Assembly (NCBI GenBank): GCA_946481035.1
Contig: CAMLNK010000059.1
Coordinates: forward strand, 1-10,295
Source of the DNA: an uncultured Dyadobacter sp.
Lineage (GTDB): Bacteria > Bacteroidota > Bacteroidia > Cytophagales > Spirosomataceae
Length of the DNA: 10,295 bases
Direction of reading: 5' to 3'
The number at the start of each line of letters is the position of its first letter. Position 1 is the stretch's first letter. Below are positions 1 through 7,889 of the stretch, one piece after another. Both the position numbers and the translations under genes were made by a program. Below the pieces are notes generated by a model. That model saw only the letters and a list, made by a program, of their open reading frames with translations, was not told where the DNA came from and made no database searches.

Positions 1-1052
1 GCATTGCCGAATGACGTTAAAGCATTACTTAAATTAGTCGTCTTTAAGTTGCTGACTCCCAGTATATATGAAGCATACTGCGAAACAGAGTCTTTGCCAT
101 TTCCGATCGGCTTCAAGGAAGCAATTGCGCCCTCAAAGTTATTGCTGCGGAACTGCGCGTGCCCGTAATGCAATGCAACCGTAGGAGGTACCGTGCCAGG
201 TCTCATGCGTTTGTAGCGCTCGTAAGCTTTCACTGCATTAGCATAGTCACCCTTTTCGTAATAAACCTCCGCCACATACAAAGCCACGTCGTCCAGCTTA
301 GTATTTCCCCGCTGAGCGCCAAGGATTCGTTCACCGTATGCGAGAAGTTCATCAAACTTTTTAAGCTGGTATAACGAAGAAATGATCCAGTTGGGAGCTT
401 CGTTCTTATAATAGGGATGCTCTTCGATCCGCTTGAAATCCTGATAGGCCTCTTCGAAGTTATTTTTCTGATAGTTGATTACACCGGCATAAAAAGAAGC
501 ATCGCCTGCATTTTCGAAACCTACCTCACTTTTCACCTGATTGAACAATGGCAAAGCCAGATCGGGCTGCTTGCTGTTATAATAGGACATCGCAAGCCGG
601 TAGGTACTTTCCAGCTTCCCCGCCCCTGCCCCGGGCAAATTTACCGCCTTTTCGAGGTAGGTAATGGCCTTTTCATAGTTGCCGCTTTCATAATAGTATT
701 TACCCAAATCACTGTAAATAAGCTGCGCTTTGGGGTGTTCGGCGTGGTTCTTGACAAACCTGTCAACCTGCACTTCGGCCTCGGGATAATTGAGATATAG
801 CCCTGTTACAGCCACATAATATTCAGCCGTAACCTTATTATAGTCGCTCGTACTGAGCAACTTATCCTGCGTATTCAGGAACTCGCCGAATTCCTGTCTC
901 GCAGCCACGTAATTGGACTTTGCATAATATTCGAGGCCGTTGCGAAAGTGTGCTTCCGGCTCCGTAATACTAAGCGTATTCTGGGCTACTACGGAAGACG
1001 CGCCTACACATACAAACATGCCGATGGTGGAGGCGCTGCGTTTAAAAACCAT
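1..1052 (-). CDS. Secreted TPR-repeat protein, N-terminal part (3' end beyond window)
   Basis: The minus-strand frame is open from 1052 to the left edge, giving 350 visible codons with no stop, so this is the N-terminal portion of a longer protein. It begins with a signal peptide: basic MVFKR, a hydrophobic stretch, and a likely cut after Val-Val-Ala at residue 23, before Gln-Asn-Thr. The rest is helical TPR-like units, with repeated patterns such as GKYYYESGNYEKAITYLEKA and AEVYYEKGDYANAVKAYERY, and many Tyr-Tyr pairs. TPR arrays are protein-protein scaffolds, and the signal peptide puts this one in the periplasm or on the outer membrane. No enzymatic domain is visible and the specific partner is unknown. 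A second in-frame ATG lies upstream at 1100 and would add 16 residues (MADHNN...). I chose 1052 because it gives a compact, standard signal peptide. An AGGA lies only one base before the upstream ATG, too close to be a normal ribosome site. Confidence 0.85.
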   Translation of the reverse strand, partial: MVFKRSASTIGMFVCVGASSVVAQNTLSITEPEAHFRNGLEYYAKSNYVAARQEFGEFLNTQDKLLSTSDYNKVTAEYYVAVTGLYLNYPEAEVQVDRFVKNHAEHPKAQLIYSDLGKYYYESGNYEKAITYLEKAVNLPGAGAGKLESTYRLAMSYYNSKQPDLALPLFNQVKSEVGFENAGDASFYAGVINYQKNNFEEAYQDFKRIEEHPYYKNEAPNWIISSLYQLKKFDELLAYGERILGAQRGNTKLDDVALYVAEVYYEKGDYANAVKAYERYKRMRPGTVPPTVALHYGHAQFRSNNFEGAIASLKPIGNGKDSVSQYASYILGVSNLKTTNLSNALTSFGN

Positions 1053-1212
1053 AGATACTGAGTTGGTGGAGTTTTGAATTAAGTTGTTGTGGTCTGCCAT
1101 ATCCTGACAAAAGAATATTCTGGTGCTCACTTACCGCTTAAAATTGTTTGCTATCTAACGAAAAGCATATTAAAACCGTATACGTGCGCGCGTCAGAAAT
1201 GCGTTGTCTGGC

Positions 1213-1464
1213 CTAAAAAAGCACATTATGGCGTATCAGCGTATCATTAAAATCGGCGTGCATGGCGTCAAACCGATCGGCGATCGCCTGCGTGAACGCA
1301 TCGTCCATACAGGCTTCCAGCTCGTCAGTCGACGCAACTTCGTAATCATCGATTTTGTAAGTTTGCTCATACATTCCCGACTCGATTTTAATAATGTACT
1401 TGCTGTTCCATTGGTAAAGACCGATTTTGTAGCGAGGGTTAGGGATGTCCTTGATGTACCTCAT
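1213..1464 (-). CDS. Small conserved-looking protein of unknown function (83 aa)
   Basis: The frame encodes 83 residues beginning MRYIKDIPNPRYKIGLYQWN and ending with TAG. I do not recognise a named family. The N-terminal half reads as beta strands (KIGLYQW, KYIIKIE, YEQTYKI). The C-terminal half reads as an acidic amphipathic helix (residues about 46-72, rich in Asp, Glu and Ala). There is no signal peptide or membrane segment, so it is probably a small cytoplasmic protein. The overlapping plus-strand frame (1204-1488) has no such protein-like pattern. The gene starts 28 bp from the divergent TPR lipoprotein gene and lies upstream of the secreted TPR gene on the same strand, with a gap of about 110-160 bp. 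A weak -7-like box (TGAATTTG on the minus strand, 1501-1508) lies about 37 bp before the start. That it is a real gene rests on protein composition and position only. Confidence 0.7.
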   Translation of the reverse strand: MRYIKDIPNPRYKIGLYQWNSKYIIKIESGMYEQTYKIDDYEVASTDELEACMDDAFTQAIADRFDAMHADFNDTLIRHNVLF

Positions 1465-1492
1465 AACTGGTGTTCTTACTATTACTAATTAT

Positions 1493-2527
1493 ATGTTATT
1501 CAAATTCAATAATTTAATTCAGCTACTTTTTTTAGTACTAATTTTACTAAACTGTACAAGCCAGAGTAAGAAGGATGCTGCCGACTTTTTTCTGAAAGGC
1601 AACCAGGCTCTTGGTCAAAAGAACTATGCCGAAGCATTGAGGCTGTACGACGAAGCGATTGCCAAAAATGCAGATTTTTCGGACGCCTATCTCAACAAGG
1701 GGATAACTTTGTTGAAATTGGGCCGCGGTGAAGATGCCTACGAGATTTTGACAGAAGCGATCCGCATTGATCCTACATTGGCACAGGCAAATCTCGTTCG
1801 GTCGGAAGCAGCACTGGATTTGGGCCGTTTGAAGGAAGCCCGGGAGGATCTGGCGCAAATTGAAAAGCAATACCAGGACTCCACCCGCTTCCACCTGGTG
1901 AATGGCAACCTGCTCGACGCCCAAGGCAATTCCTCCCAGGCCATTCCCGAATACGACGCGGCGCTCCACCTGAACAAGACGAACGTTGAAGCTTATGTGA
2001 ACCGCGGAGCCGTGTATTACCGGATGGGTTCCTATAATGAAGCAAGGCTGGATTTTGAAACGGCCGTAGCCTTGGACCCGGCTCAACCGCAGGCATTGAA
2101 TAACCTCGGGCTCATTGCTTCGAAAAACAAACAATGGCCCCAAGCCATCGCATATTTCGACCAGGTGCTGGGCCGCGACCCGGCCGAACCCTATTCACTC
2201 AATAACAAGGCTTATGCATTGCTGCAAACCGGTAAGCCGGAAGAAGCCCGCGGACTGATCGAAAAGTCGCTGGATAAACTGCCAAAGAACGGGTATGCGC
2301 TGCGCAACCTGGGTATCTATTATCAGCAGAAAGGAAATGCCTCGGAGGCGCTGAATGCCTTCAATAAGGCCATTGAAATTGCCGAGCCTGTGGAAATGCT
2401 CTACGGGTTGGCCGGACAGGCTTACTACGCGCAAAAGAATACGGCAAAAGCGTGTAAAATCTGGAAGCAGGGAGCCGTGCTGAAAGACTCCCTGGCGACG
2501 GCCGAGGCCGCCAAATATTGTCACTAA
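1493..2527 (+). CDS. TPR-repeat lipoprotein, nine tandem TPR units
   Basis: The product is 344 residues. Residues 1-20 form a lipoprotein signal (MLFKF, then a Leu/Ile/Val-rich core) ending in Leu-Leu-Asn-Cys, with Cys21 as the likely lipidated residue. Asn at -1 is less usual than Gly, Ala or Ser. Residues 29-334 divide without gaps into nine consecutive 34-residue TPR units, most with the typical small residue at position 8, Ala at position 20 and a Pro near position 32 (for example VEAYVNRGAVYYRMGSYNEA). A 10-residue tail follows. Such repeats form a superhelical protein-binding surface, here probably anchored to the outer or inner membrane. Cys21 is followed by SQSKKD, a weak resemblance to the charged surface-export signal of Bacteroidota lipoproteins. 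An in-frame ATG at 1445 exists but would bury the lipoprotein signal and overlap the divergent gene, so I prefer 1493. The partner is unknown. Confidence 0.88.
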   Translation: MLFKFNNLIQLLFLVLILLNCTSQSKKDAADFFLKGNQALGQKNYAEALRLYDEAIAKNADFSDAYLNKGITLLKLGRGEDAYEILTEAIRIDPTLAQANLVRSEAALDLGRLKEAREDLAQIEKQYQDSTRFHLVNGNLLDAQGNSSQAIPEYDAALHLNKTNVEAYVNRGAVYYRMGSYNEARLDFETAVALDPAQPQALNNLGLIASKNKQWPQAIAYFDQVLGRDPAEPYSLNNKAYALLQTGKPEEARGLIEKSLDKLPKNGYALRNLGIYYQQKGNASEALNAFNKAIEIAEPVEMLYGLAGQAYYAQKNTAKACKIWKQGAVLKDSLATAEAAKYCH

Positions 2528-2545
2528 ACGAAACAGGGAGGCTGC

Positions 2546-4255
2546 TTAATGTGCCGCGCGTTTGAGCGCCTTCCAGGCCTTCGTATTTTCGAGGGGATCG
2601 GTGAACCCTTCCAGGAGGGCGATCCCGTCGAAATTCAGAAATTCCTGAATCACATTCTCCGTACCTCCGTCTCCCGAAACACGGAAATATGCAATTCCTG
2701 AATCCTCGCAGGTACGCTGCGCGGAGAATGCATGCCTGGTTTCAAAGAAAGTTTCCAGCTCCGGCAAACTTCCCGGGCCGTCGATCATCCGGAATATGTT
2801 CCCGCCCGCATTGTTCAGTAATACGATTTTCAGGTTCTGCGGCAGATTGTCGATCAACAAACCATTCCGGTCATAAAGGAAAGCGACGTCGCCTACGATC
2901 AATAGTGTTGGTTGACCATTCACCCTGGCCGCGCCTATTGCCGTACTTACACAGCCATCGATCCCGCTCGTACCTCTGTTCGCAAACACGCCCGACCAAT
3001 CGTTTTCCGTCGCGAGTACATTGGCATAGCGCACCGACATACTATTGGCAATATGTAACTGAAATGACGTTTCTATATTCTTAAATACAGAATTTAACAA
3101 AGTTAAGTCACTGAACGGTGTTAGTTTTTTCAGTGTTTCATGCTTCTTTTGCCGCGCATTCAGGTCATTTTTTAACCATAATGAATGAAAAGAAGTATCA
3201 TGTCCGAGGTCAGCATTCTCAACAAATGACTGATAATCAAGCCTCTCAAACAATTTTTCAAAAAACGCAGCTGCTTTTCCCGGGATGTCTCTCGTTACAG
3301 ACTGGAAAGGATCAGCAAGAAATGCGTCTTCGCCGATGTGCCAGTGGTATTTCGGCGGATTTTTGCGGATAAACTGCTTGAATTCTTTCGAGAGAAACGA
3401 CATGCCGAAGGTGATCAGTAGATCGGGCACGAGATTTTCGGCCTCCCTGGCACCCAGAAACAAGTCATGGTGGCGAATGAATTCATTACCCGACAAGTTC
3501 GCAATGCAGTCGCCGAGCACTGGGATCTGCCATTCCTCGGTAATGCGGCCCAATACCGCATTCAATGCGGCATCCGGCTTGCCCTGGCCGCCGGCAATAA
3601 GGATTTTCGGGGCATTCTCCCATTCGTCCAGCAACTCTTCCCACACATTCTGCGGCCATATTGTCTCATTTTCCTGCCTTTTGATGATCCTCACCTCCTG
3701 CGAAGTTCTGAAATCCTCTTGCGAAGTCGGGTAAAATGGCTCCCGGACAGGCACATTAATATGCACAGGGCCGTTTGGAGCAACAGAAGCGAGGTTAATT
3801 GCCTCGTTCATAATGCGGTTGATAGCCCATTGCACGTCTGAATGCTGGTAATCGGGTGAAACTTCGAAAGAACGCTTCACATGCTGGCCGAAAATGCCTG
3901 TCTGATAGATCGTCTGGCCATCGTATTGATGCTGCCATTCCTTCGGCCGGTCGGCAGTGAGCACCAGCAGCGGAATTTGCTGAAAAAAAGCCTCAGAAAC
4001 GGCCGGAGCGAAGTTATAGGCCGCGCTGCCCGACGTACATATCAAAACCACGGGAGAATCGATTTGCTGGGCCATTCCGAGGGCAATGAAGCCTGCCGAG
4101 CGCTCGTCTATGCATACGTGCGCCTGGAAGCCTCCGTGACGCGCGAATGCGAGCGTAAGGGCGGCACTGCGCGAGCCCGGGGATATTACCACATGCCGGA
4201 TACCCTGCTGGTAGCAGATCTCGGCCAGATCGATCAAAGGTTGTAAAATAGCCAT
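2546..4255 (-). CDS. menD: 2-succinyl-5-enolpyruvyl-6-hydroxy-3-cyclohexene-1-carboxylate synthase (MenD)
   Basis: MenD is a thiamine-diphosphate enzyme of the cytoplasm. It joins the succinic semialdehyde unit from 2-oxoglutarate to isochorismate, the first committed step of menaquinone (vitamin K2) synthesis. The 569-residue protein has the full family length. Visible landmarks are SPGSRS at 25-30 (substrate-binding Ser/Arg), the cofactor-activating Glu at 51 in CIDERSAGFIALG, ADRP at 101-104, NRGTSGIDG at 426-434, and the ThDP/metal motif GDVAFLYDRNGLL from 455 ending in NNAGGNIF (481-488). All key positions look intact. Menaquinone is the usual respiratory quinone of Bacteroidota, so the gene should be functional. 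No other men gene is in the window. It lies downstream of the primary sigma factor gene on the same strand, with an intrinsic-terminator-like hairpin ending 11 bp before its ATG. Its 3' end converges on the TPR lipoprotein gene. Confidence 0.97.
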   Translation of the reverse strand: MAILQPLIDLAEICYQQGIRHVVISPGSRSAALTLAFARHGGFQAHVCIDERSAGFIALGMAQQIDSPVVLICTSGSAAYNFAPAVSEAFFQQIPLLVLTADRPKEWQHQYDGQTIYQTGIFGQHVKRSFEVSPDYQHSDVQWAINRIMNEAINLASVAPNGPVHINVPVREPFYPTSQEDFRTSQEVRIIKRQENETIWPQNVWEELLDEWENAPKILIAGGQGKPDAALNAVLGRITEEWQIPVLGDCIANLSGNEFIRHHDLFLGAREAENLVPDLLITFGMSFLSKEFKQFIRKNPPKYHWHIGEDAFLADPFQSVTRDIPGKAAAFFEKLFERLDYQSFVENADLGHDTSFHSLWLKNDLNARQKKHETLKKLTPFSDLTLLNSVFKNIETSFQLHIANSMSVRYANVLATENDWSGVFANRGTSGIDGCVSTAIGAARVNGQPTLLIVGDVAFLYDRNGLLIDNLPQNLKIVLLNNAGGNIFRMIDGPGSLPELETFFETRHAFSAQRTCEDSGIAYFRVSGDGGTENVIQEFLNFDGIALLEGFTDPLENTKAWKALKRAAH

Positions 4256-4263
4256 AGCACAAA

Positions 4264-4292
4264 TGAAAATAGCCTCCCGAAAGAGGCTATTT
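4264..4292 (-). terminator. Intrinsic terminator downstream of rpoD, in the menD leader
   Basis: On the minus strand AAATAGCCTC (4292-4283) pairs perfectly with GAGGCTATTT (4276-4267). The 6-nt loop TTTCGG can tighten to a UUCG tetraloop closed by U-G. The second arm ends in a T-rich run (ATTTTCATTT). It starts 33 nt after the rpoD stop codon and ends 11 nt before the menD ATG. It is probably the rpoD terminator, but its position would also let it act as an attenuator or translation block for menD. Confidence 0.75.
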
Positions 4293-4325
4293 AAAGTAAT
4301 TAGAAGGTTTGCATTTGAATATGCA

Positions 4326-5189
4326 TTAACCCAAATAGGTTTTCAAAGCTTTGCTTCTGGAAACGTGGCGCAATCTGCGGATCGCTTTTTCCTTGATCTG
4401 ACGCACGCGCTCACGGGTGAGGTTGAACTTCTCCCCGATCTCTTCCAATGTCATCGCATGCTCGCCATTCAGGCCGAAATACAGAGCGATTACGTCCGCT
4501 TCACGTTGTGTAAGCGTGCACAATGCGCGTTGTACTTCTTTGCGAAGCGATTCGTTTACCAGGCCGGAATCCGGTTTGTCTTCCAGGTCGTTTTCCAGAA
4601 CGTCCAAAAGGCTGTTTTCTTCGCCTTGAACGAATGGAGCGTCCATTGACACGTGGCGACCGGAGATTTTCATCGTATCCACTACTTCCGAGGACGAGAT
4701 TTCCAGTACTTCCGCCAACTCCTCGGGCGATGGCTCGCGTTCGAAACGCTGTTCCAGCTCAGAGAAAGTTTTTGAAATTTTATTCAAAGAACCTACACGG
4801 TTGAGGGGTAAACGTACAATACGTGATTGCTCCGCCAACGCTTGCAGGATCGACTGACGAATCCACCAAACCGCGTATGAAATGAATTTAAAACCTCTTG
4901 TTTCGTCAAAACGCTGTGCTGCCTTGATCAGGCCGAGGTTACCCTCGTTGATCAGGTCACCCAACGACAAGCCTTGATTTTGATATTGCTTTGCAACGGA
5001 CACCACGAAACGAAGGTTCGCCTTCGTCAGACGTTCCAAAGCCAGCTGGTCCCCATCCCTGATTTTCTGAGCTAACGTCACCTCCTCATCCGGCGTTAGC
5101 AAATCCACCTTACCGATCTCCTGCAAATATTTATCTAATGACTGACTTTCACGGTTGGTAATTTGCTTACTGATCTTTAGCTGTCTCAT
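4326..5189 (-). CDS. rpoD: RNA polymerase primary sigma factor RpoD (SigA type)
   Basis: This is the housekeeping sigma factor that directs core RNA polymerase to promoters. It has 287 residues, about half the E. coli length. Region 1.2 starts near residue 17 ([20 protein letters not shown]). Region 2 covers about 57-125, with [14 protein letters not shown], the core-binding [13 protein letters not shown], and the melting and -10 recognition segment [20 protein letters not shown]. Region 3 covers about 133-210. Region 4 ends with the helix-turn-helix [20 protein letters not shown] (246-265). Region 1.1 and the non-conserved insert are absent, which is the normal form of the primary sigma factor in Bacteroidota, not a truncation. 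The gene lies 65 bp downstream of pnp on the same strand, a typical arrangement in the phylum. A perfect 10-bp palindrome (GTTATATAAC, 5209-5218) lies 19 bp before its ATG. I see no convincing consensus promoter in the gap. Confidence 0.96.
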   Translation of the reverse strand: MRQLKISKQITNRESQSLDKYLQEIGKVDLLTPDEEVTLAQKIRDGDQLALERLTKANLRFVVSVAKQYQNQGLSLGDLINEGNLGLIKAAQRFDETRGFKFISYAVWWIRQSILQALAEQSRIVRLPLNRVGSLNKISKTFSELEQRFEREPSPEELAEVLEISSSEVVDTMKISGRHVSMDAPFVQGEENSLLDVLENDLEDKPDSGLVNESLRKEVQRALCTLTQREADVIALYFGLNGEHAMTLEEIGEKFNLTRERVRQIKEKAIRRLRHVSRSKALKTYLG

Positions 5190-5254
5190 CTATGTCTTTA
5201 TTAAGTATGTTATATAACGACGTATTTACCGTTCCTACCTGTTAGAACACTCAA

Positions 5255-7396
5255 TTAATCTTTTTTGTTCTCAGGCTTTGGTAACAATACTTTGCGTGAA
5301 AGGCGGTATTTGCCGGTTTTCTTGTCGATTTCGACGAGCTTCACCTGCACCTCTTCTCCTACTTCCAGAACGCCGTCCATTTTTTCGAGGCGCTCCCACT
5401 TGATCTCGGAAATGTGCAACAAACCGTCTTTGCCGGGGAGGAACTCAACGAACGCTCCGAATGGCATAATCGACTTCACTTTACCAGAATAGATTTCACC
5501 GATTTCAGGTACCAGAATGATGCCCTTAACCCGTGCAACTGCCTTATCCATGGAAGTCTTATCGGCAGAGAATATACTTACGAAACCTGCGCCGTCTTTC
5601 TCTTCGATAGAGATCGTTGCACCGGATTCTTTCTGAATATCCTGAACGACTTTTCCGCCTGGTCCGATCACCGCACCGATCATTTCACGATCGATTTTGA
5701 TGACGATCGCACGTGGCGTGTGAGGTTTCAGGTCAGGACGGCTTTCAGTGATGGTTTTGTTCATCTCACCGAGGATGTGCAGACGGCCCGCTTTGGCTTG
5801 CATCAATGCTTCTGTCAACACTTCAAATGAAAGGCCGTTCACCTTCATATCCATCTGGCAGGCGGTAATCCCTTCTGCCGTACCCGTTACTTTGAAGTCC
5901 ATATCGCCCAGGTGATCTTCGTCACCAAGGATATCGGAAAGCACCGCATATTTGCCGGTTGCTTCGTCAGAGATAAGGCCCATTGCGATACCCGATACCG
6001 GCGCTTTGATTTTCAGACCTGAGTCCATCAATGCAAGCGATCCTGCACAAACTGTTGCCATTGAAGACGAACCGTTAGATTCGAGGATATCGGAAACGAT
6101 ACGGATGGTGTACGGGTTGTCAGCCTCTGCAGGAAGCACTTTTTTCAATGCGCGCAATGCGAGGTTACCGTGACCTACCTCGCGACGGCCAGGACCGCGG
6201 TTAGGCTTCACTTCACCGGTCGAGAAGCCCGGGAAGTTATAATGCAAAAGGAATTTGCTGTAACCGTATTTCAATGGGGTGTCAACGATCTGCTCGTCCT
6301 GCTTGGTACCAAGGGTTACGGTGGTCAGAGATTGTGTTTCACCACGTGTAAACAATGCGGAACCATGTGCATTAGGCAGATAATCCACTTCGGAAGCGAT
6401 CGGTCTCACCTGGTCGAGCTTACGGCCGTCGAGGCGGATCCTTTCGTCCAGTACGAGGCGGCGTGAACCTTCCCAAACGAGGTCGTTGAAATAACGTTTC
6501 GCCAGGCCTTCGTTGAATTCTGCTGCCTCTTCTTCGGTGATAGTGGTTTTGAATTCTTCCCAAACCGCTTTGAAACCGTCTTTTCTAACCGTTTTGTTGG
6601 TAGAACCCTGCTGCGCAACAGCATATATTTTAGGATAAGCAAACGCCCTGACGCGTTGTTCGAGCAACTCGTCCGCAGGATCGCCTACGTATTCTCTCTT
6701 TTCAGTTTTGCCCACAGCCGCTTCGAATTCTTTCAAAGCAAGGCATTGGGTTTTGATAGCTTCGTGTGCGATTTTCAATGCTTCGATCACTTCCTCTTCC
6801 GAAACTTCGCTCATTTCACCTTCCACCATCGCGATATCATTATACGTCGCGCCTACCATCAGGTCGAGGGTTGCATTAGCCAATGCAGTCGTTCCCGGGT
6901 TGATCACGTATTCTCCGTCGATTTTCGCAACGCGAACTTCTGAAACCGGTCCGCCGAAAGGAATATCCGAAGCCGCCAGTGCAGCAGATGCCGCCAATGC
7001 AGCGAGTGCGTCAGGTAATGCTTCTGCATCCGCAGAGATCAAAAGAATATTAACCTGTACTTCTGCATGGTAATCGTCCGGGAACAATGGGCGTAGAACG
7101 CGGTCGACGAGGCGGCTGGTCAATACTTCGTGATCAGACAGCTTGCCCTCGCGGCGCTGGAAGCTTCCCGGAATACGTCCCGCAGATGCGAATTTCTCCT
7201 GATAATCAACCGATAATGGAAGGAAGTCAAGACCTTCCTTAATATCCTTGTTAGCCACAACTGTCGCCAACAACATGGTGTTACCCAGCCTGACAACCAC
7301 CGATCCGTCGGCTTGCTTCGCTAATTTTCCTGTTTCAATTGTGATTTCCCTGCCGTCCGGTAAGGTTATAGTCTTGGTAACTATATTAAAGAGCAT
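5255..7396 (-). CDS. pnp: Polynucleotide phosphorylase (polyribonucleotide nucleotidyltransferase)
   Basis: PNPase is a trimeric 3'-to-5' exoribonuclease that degrades RNA with phosphate, releasing nucleoside diphosphates, and can add tails in reverse. The protein has 713 residues, the normal family length. It has a first RNase PH domain (about 10-145), a helical linker (about 150-310), and a second, catalytic RNase PH domain (about 320-555). In the latter, NGSSSMA (441-447) binds phosphate and [12 protein letters not shown] (491-502) supplies the catalytic acids Asp494 and Asp500 and Lys502. A KH domain follows with GPGGK at 578-582, then an S1 domain from about 632 ([16 protein letters not shown]). 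The C-terminus is KKD. I chose the ATG at 7396 ([17 protein letters not shown]), which matches the family N-terminus. An in-frame ATG at 7465 would add 23 unrelated residues and fall inside the terminator hairpin. The gene follows rpsO, as in E. coli, with a strong hairpin between them that may regulate it. Confidence 0.97.
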   Translation of the reverse strand: MLFNIVTKTITLPDGREITIETGKLAKQADGSVVVRLGNTMLLATVVANKDIKEGLDFLPLSVDYQEKFASAGRIPGSFQRREGKLSDHEVLTSRLVDRVLRPLFPDDYHAEVQVNILLISADAEALPDALAALAASAALAASDIPFGGPVSEVRVAKIDGEYVINPGTTALANATLDLMVGATYNDIAMVEGEMSEVSEEEVIEALKIAHEAIKTQCLALKEFEAAVGKTEKREYVGDPADELLEQRVRAFAYPKIYAVAQQGSTNKTVRKDGFKAVWEEFKTTITEEEAAEFNEGLAKRYFNDLVWEGSRRLVLDERIRLDGRKLDQVRPIASEVDYLPNAHGSALFTRGETQSLTTVTLGTKQDEQIVDTPLKYGYSKFLLHYNFPGFSTGEVKPNRGPGRREVGHGNLALRALKKVLPAEADNPYTIRIVSDILESNGSSSMATVCAGSLALMDSGLKIKAPVSGIAMGLISDEATGKYAVLSDILGDEDHLGDMDFKVTGTAEGITACQMDMKVNGLSFEVLTEALMQAKAGRLHILGEMNKTITESRPDLKPHTPRAIVIKIDREMIGAVIGPGGKVVQDIQKESGATISIEEKDGAGFVSIFSADKTSMDKAVARVKGIILVPEIGEIYSGKVKSIMPFGAFVEFLPGKDGLLHISEIKWERLEKMDGVLEVGEEVQVKLVEIDKKTGKYRLSRKVLLPKPENKKD

Positions 7397-7463
7397 AGAA
7401 TATTTGATTTTTGTAGCTGTGAAACGCCATCCTGACGTCCCGGTAAGTTCTTGTTTTTTCCGC

Positions 7464-7506
7464 AAAAAATCAGGGAACTTTCACATATGTCAAGTTCCCT
7501 GATTTT
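7464..7506 (-). terminator. Intrinsic terminator / processing hairpin between rpsO and pnp
   Basis: On the minus strand AAAATCAGGGAACTT (7506-7492) pairs perfectly with AAGTTCCCTGATTTT (7480-7466), a 15-bp stem with an 11-nt loop, followed by two more T to make a six-T run (7469-7464). It begins 4 nt after the rpsO stop codon and ends 67 nt before the pnp ATG. The form is that of a rho-independent terminator. In E. coli the equivalent rpsO-pnp junction also carries an intrinsic terminator, followed by a hairpin that RNase III cuts to let PNPase regulate its own mRNA. Confidence 0.85.
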
Positions 7507-7510
7507 GAAA

Positions 7511-7786
7511 TTACTTACGTATGTTCAATTCGGCGATGATCGCACGGTAGCGATTGATGTCTTTTTTGTAAAGATAATCCAACAATCTTCTGCGCTTTCC
7601 TACCATTTTGAGGAGGCCCAGACGTGTATCATTATCTTTCTTGTGCGTTTTGAGGTGCTCGTTCAGATAATTGATACGGTACGTAAATAAAGCAATTTGT
7701 GATTCAGCAGAGCCCGTGTCGGCGCTCTCCTTTTTAAAACCTTTCGATTCGAAGATCTCGCTCTTCTTTTCCGCGGTTAAATACAT
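7511..7786 (-). CDS. rpsO: Small ribosomal subunit protein S15
   Basis: S15 is a primary binder of the central domain of 16S rRNA and helps assemble the platform of the 30S subunit. The 91-residue length is standard. The family signature spans about 39-70: [20 protein letters not shown], then [12 protein letters not shown]. His44 and Asp51 match the rRNA-contacting His and Asp of E. coli S15, and the E. coli Ser52 position is Thr54 here, a mild change. The C-terminal helix ends in RK. The gene has its own promoter-like box about 60 bp upstream, after the permease gene, and a small hairpin in the leader that could be an S15 autoregulation site. It is followed at once by a strong terminator hairpin and then pnp, an order shared with E. 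coli. Confidence 0.97.
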   Translation of the reverse strand: MYLTAEKKSEIFESKGFKKESADTGSAESQIALFTYRINYLNEHLKTHKKDNDTRLGLLKMVGKRRRLLDYLYKKDINRYRAIIAELNIRK

Positions 7787-7823
7787 GATTGTAACAACAG
7801 ATTAAAGTGATATGTAGTAATTA

Positions 7824-7836
7824 CGGCACCTTGCCG
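7824..7836 (-). promoter_or_regulatory. Small hairpin in the rpsO 5' leader
   Basis: CGGCA and TGCCG form a perfect 5-bp stem with a 3-nt AGG loop on the minus strand. It lies just downstream of the proposed rpsO start of transcription and 37 bp before the ATG. There is no T-run after it, so it does not look like a terminator for the upstream permease gene. S15 represses its own mRNA through leader structures in several bacteria, and this is a candidate for that. The function is inferred. Confidence 0.35.
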
Positions 7837-7848
7837 CAAATAAAGTTG

Positions 7849-7880
7849 CAAAAGTAGGCTTTTTAAACCGGTTTTTAAAA
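7849..7880 (-). promoter_or_regulatory. Putative rpsO promoter (Bacteroidota type)
   Basis: On the minus strand TACTTTTG (7856-7849) fits the Bacteroidota -7 consensus TAnnTTTG exactly. Twenty bases upstream is TTTT (7880-7877), a partial match to the -33 element TTTG. Transcription would start near 7842, giving a leader of about 55 nt. A perfect 10-bp palindrome, AAACCGGTTT (7865-7874), sits in the spacer. Confidence 0.6.
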
Positions 7881-7889
7881 TAATTTAAA

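Noticed and set aside
1204..1488. Plus-strand open frame opposite the 83-residue gene
   Set aside because: It overlaps both the small minus-strand gene and the start of the TPR lipoprotein gene, and it shows no recognisable protein pattern.
1445..1492. Upstream in-frame start for the TPR lipoprotein
   Set aside because: It would put 16 residues before a complete lipoprotein signal and overlap the divergent gene.
1547..2143. Long minus-strand open frame (198 codons) opposite the TPR lipoprotein gene
   Set aside because: It is antisense to a gene with clear repeat and signal structure, and its translation (Cys/Phe/Val-rich, no domain pattern) looks like a reading-frame shadow.
2528..2545. Possible bidirectional terminator between the lipoprotein gene and menD
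   Set aside because: The 18-bp gap has no stem followed by a T-run; GC-rich repeats nearby (about 2493-2511) give only a 2-nt loop and no U-tract.
3285..3734. Open frames on the plus strand opposite menD (also 3467-3841 and 3881-4246)
   Set aside because: All lie antisense to menD, whose motifs are intact; their translations have no domain-like pattern.
4326..5189. Truncated sigma factor
   Set aside because: Lack of region 1.1 and the insert is the normal form of the primary sigma factor in this phylum; regions 1.2 to 4.2 are complete.
7397..7465. N-terminal extension of pnp from an upstream ATG
   Set aside because: The extra 23 residues do not resemble the family, and the internal [10 protein letters not shown] start gives the normal PNPase N-terminus and length.
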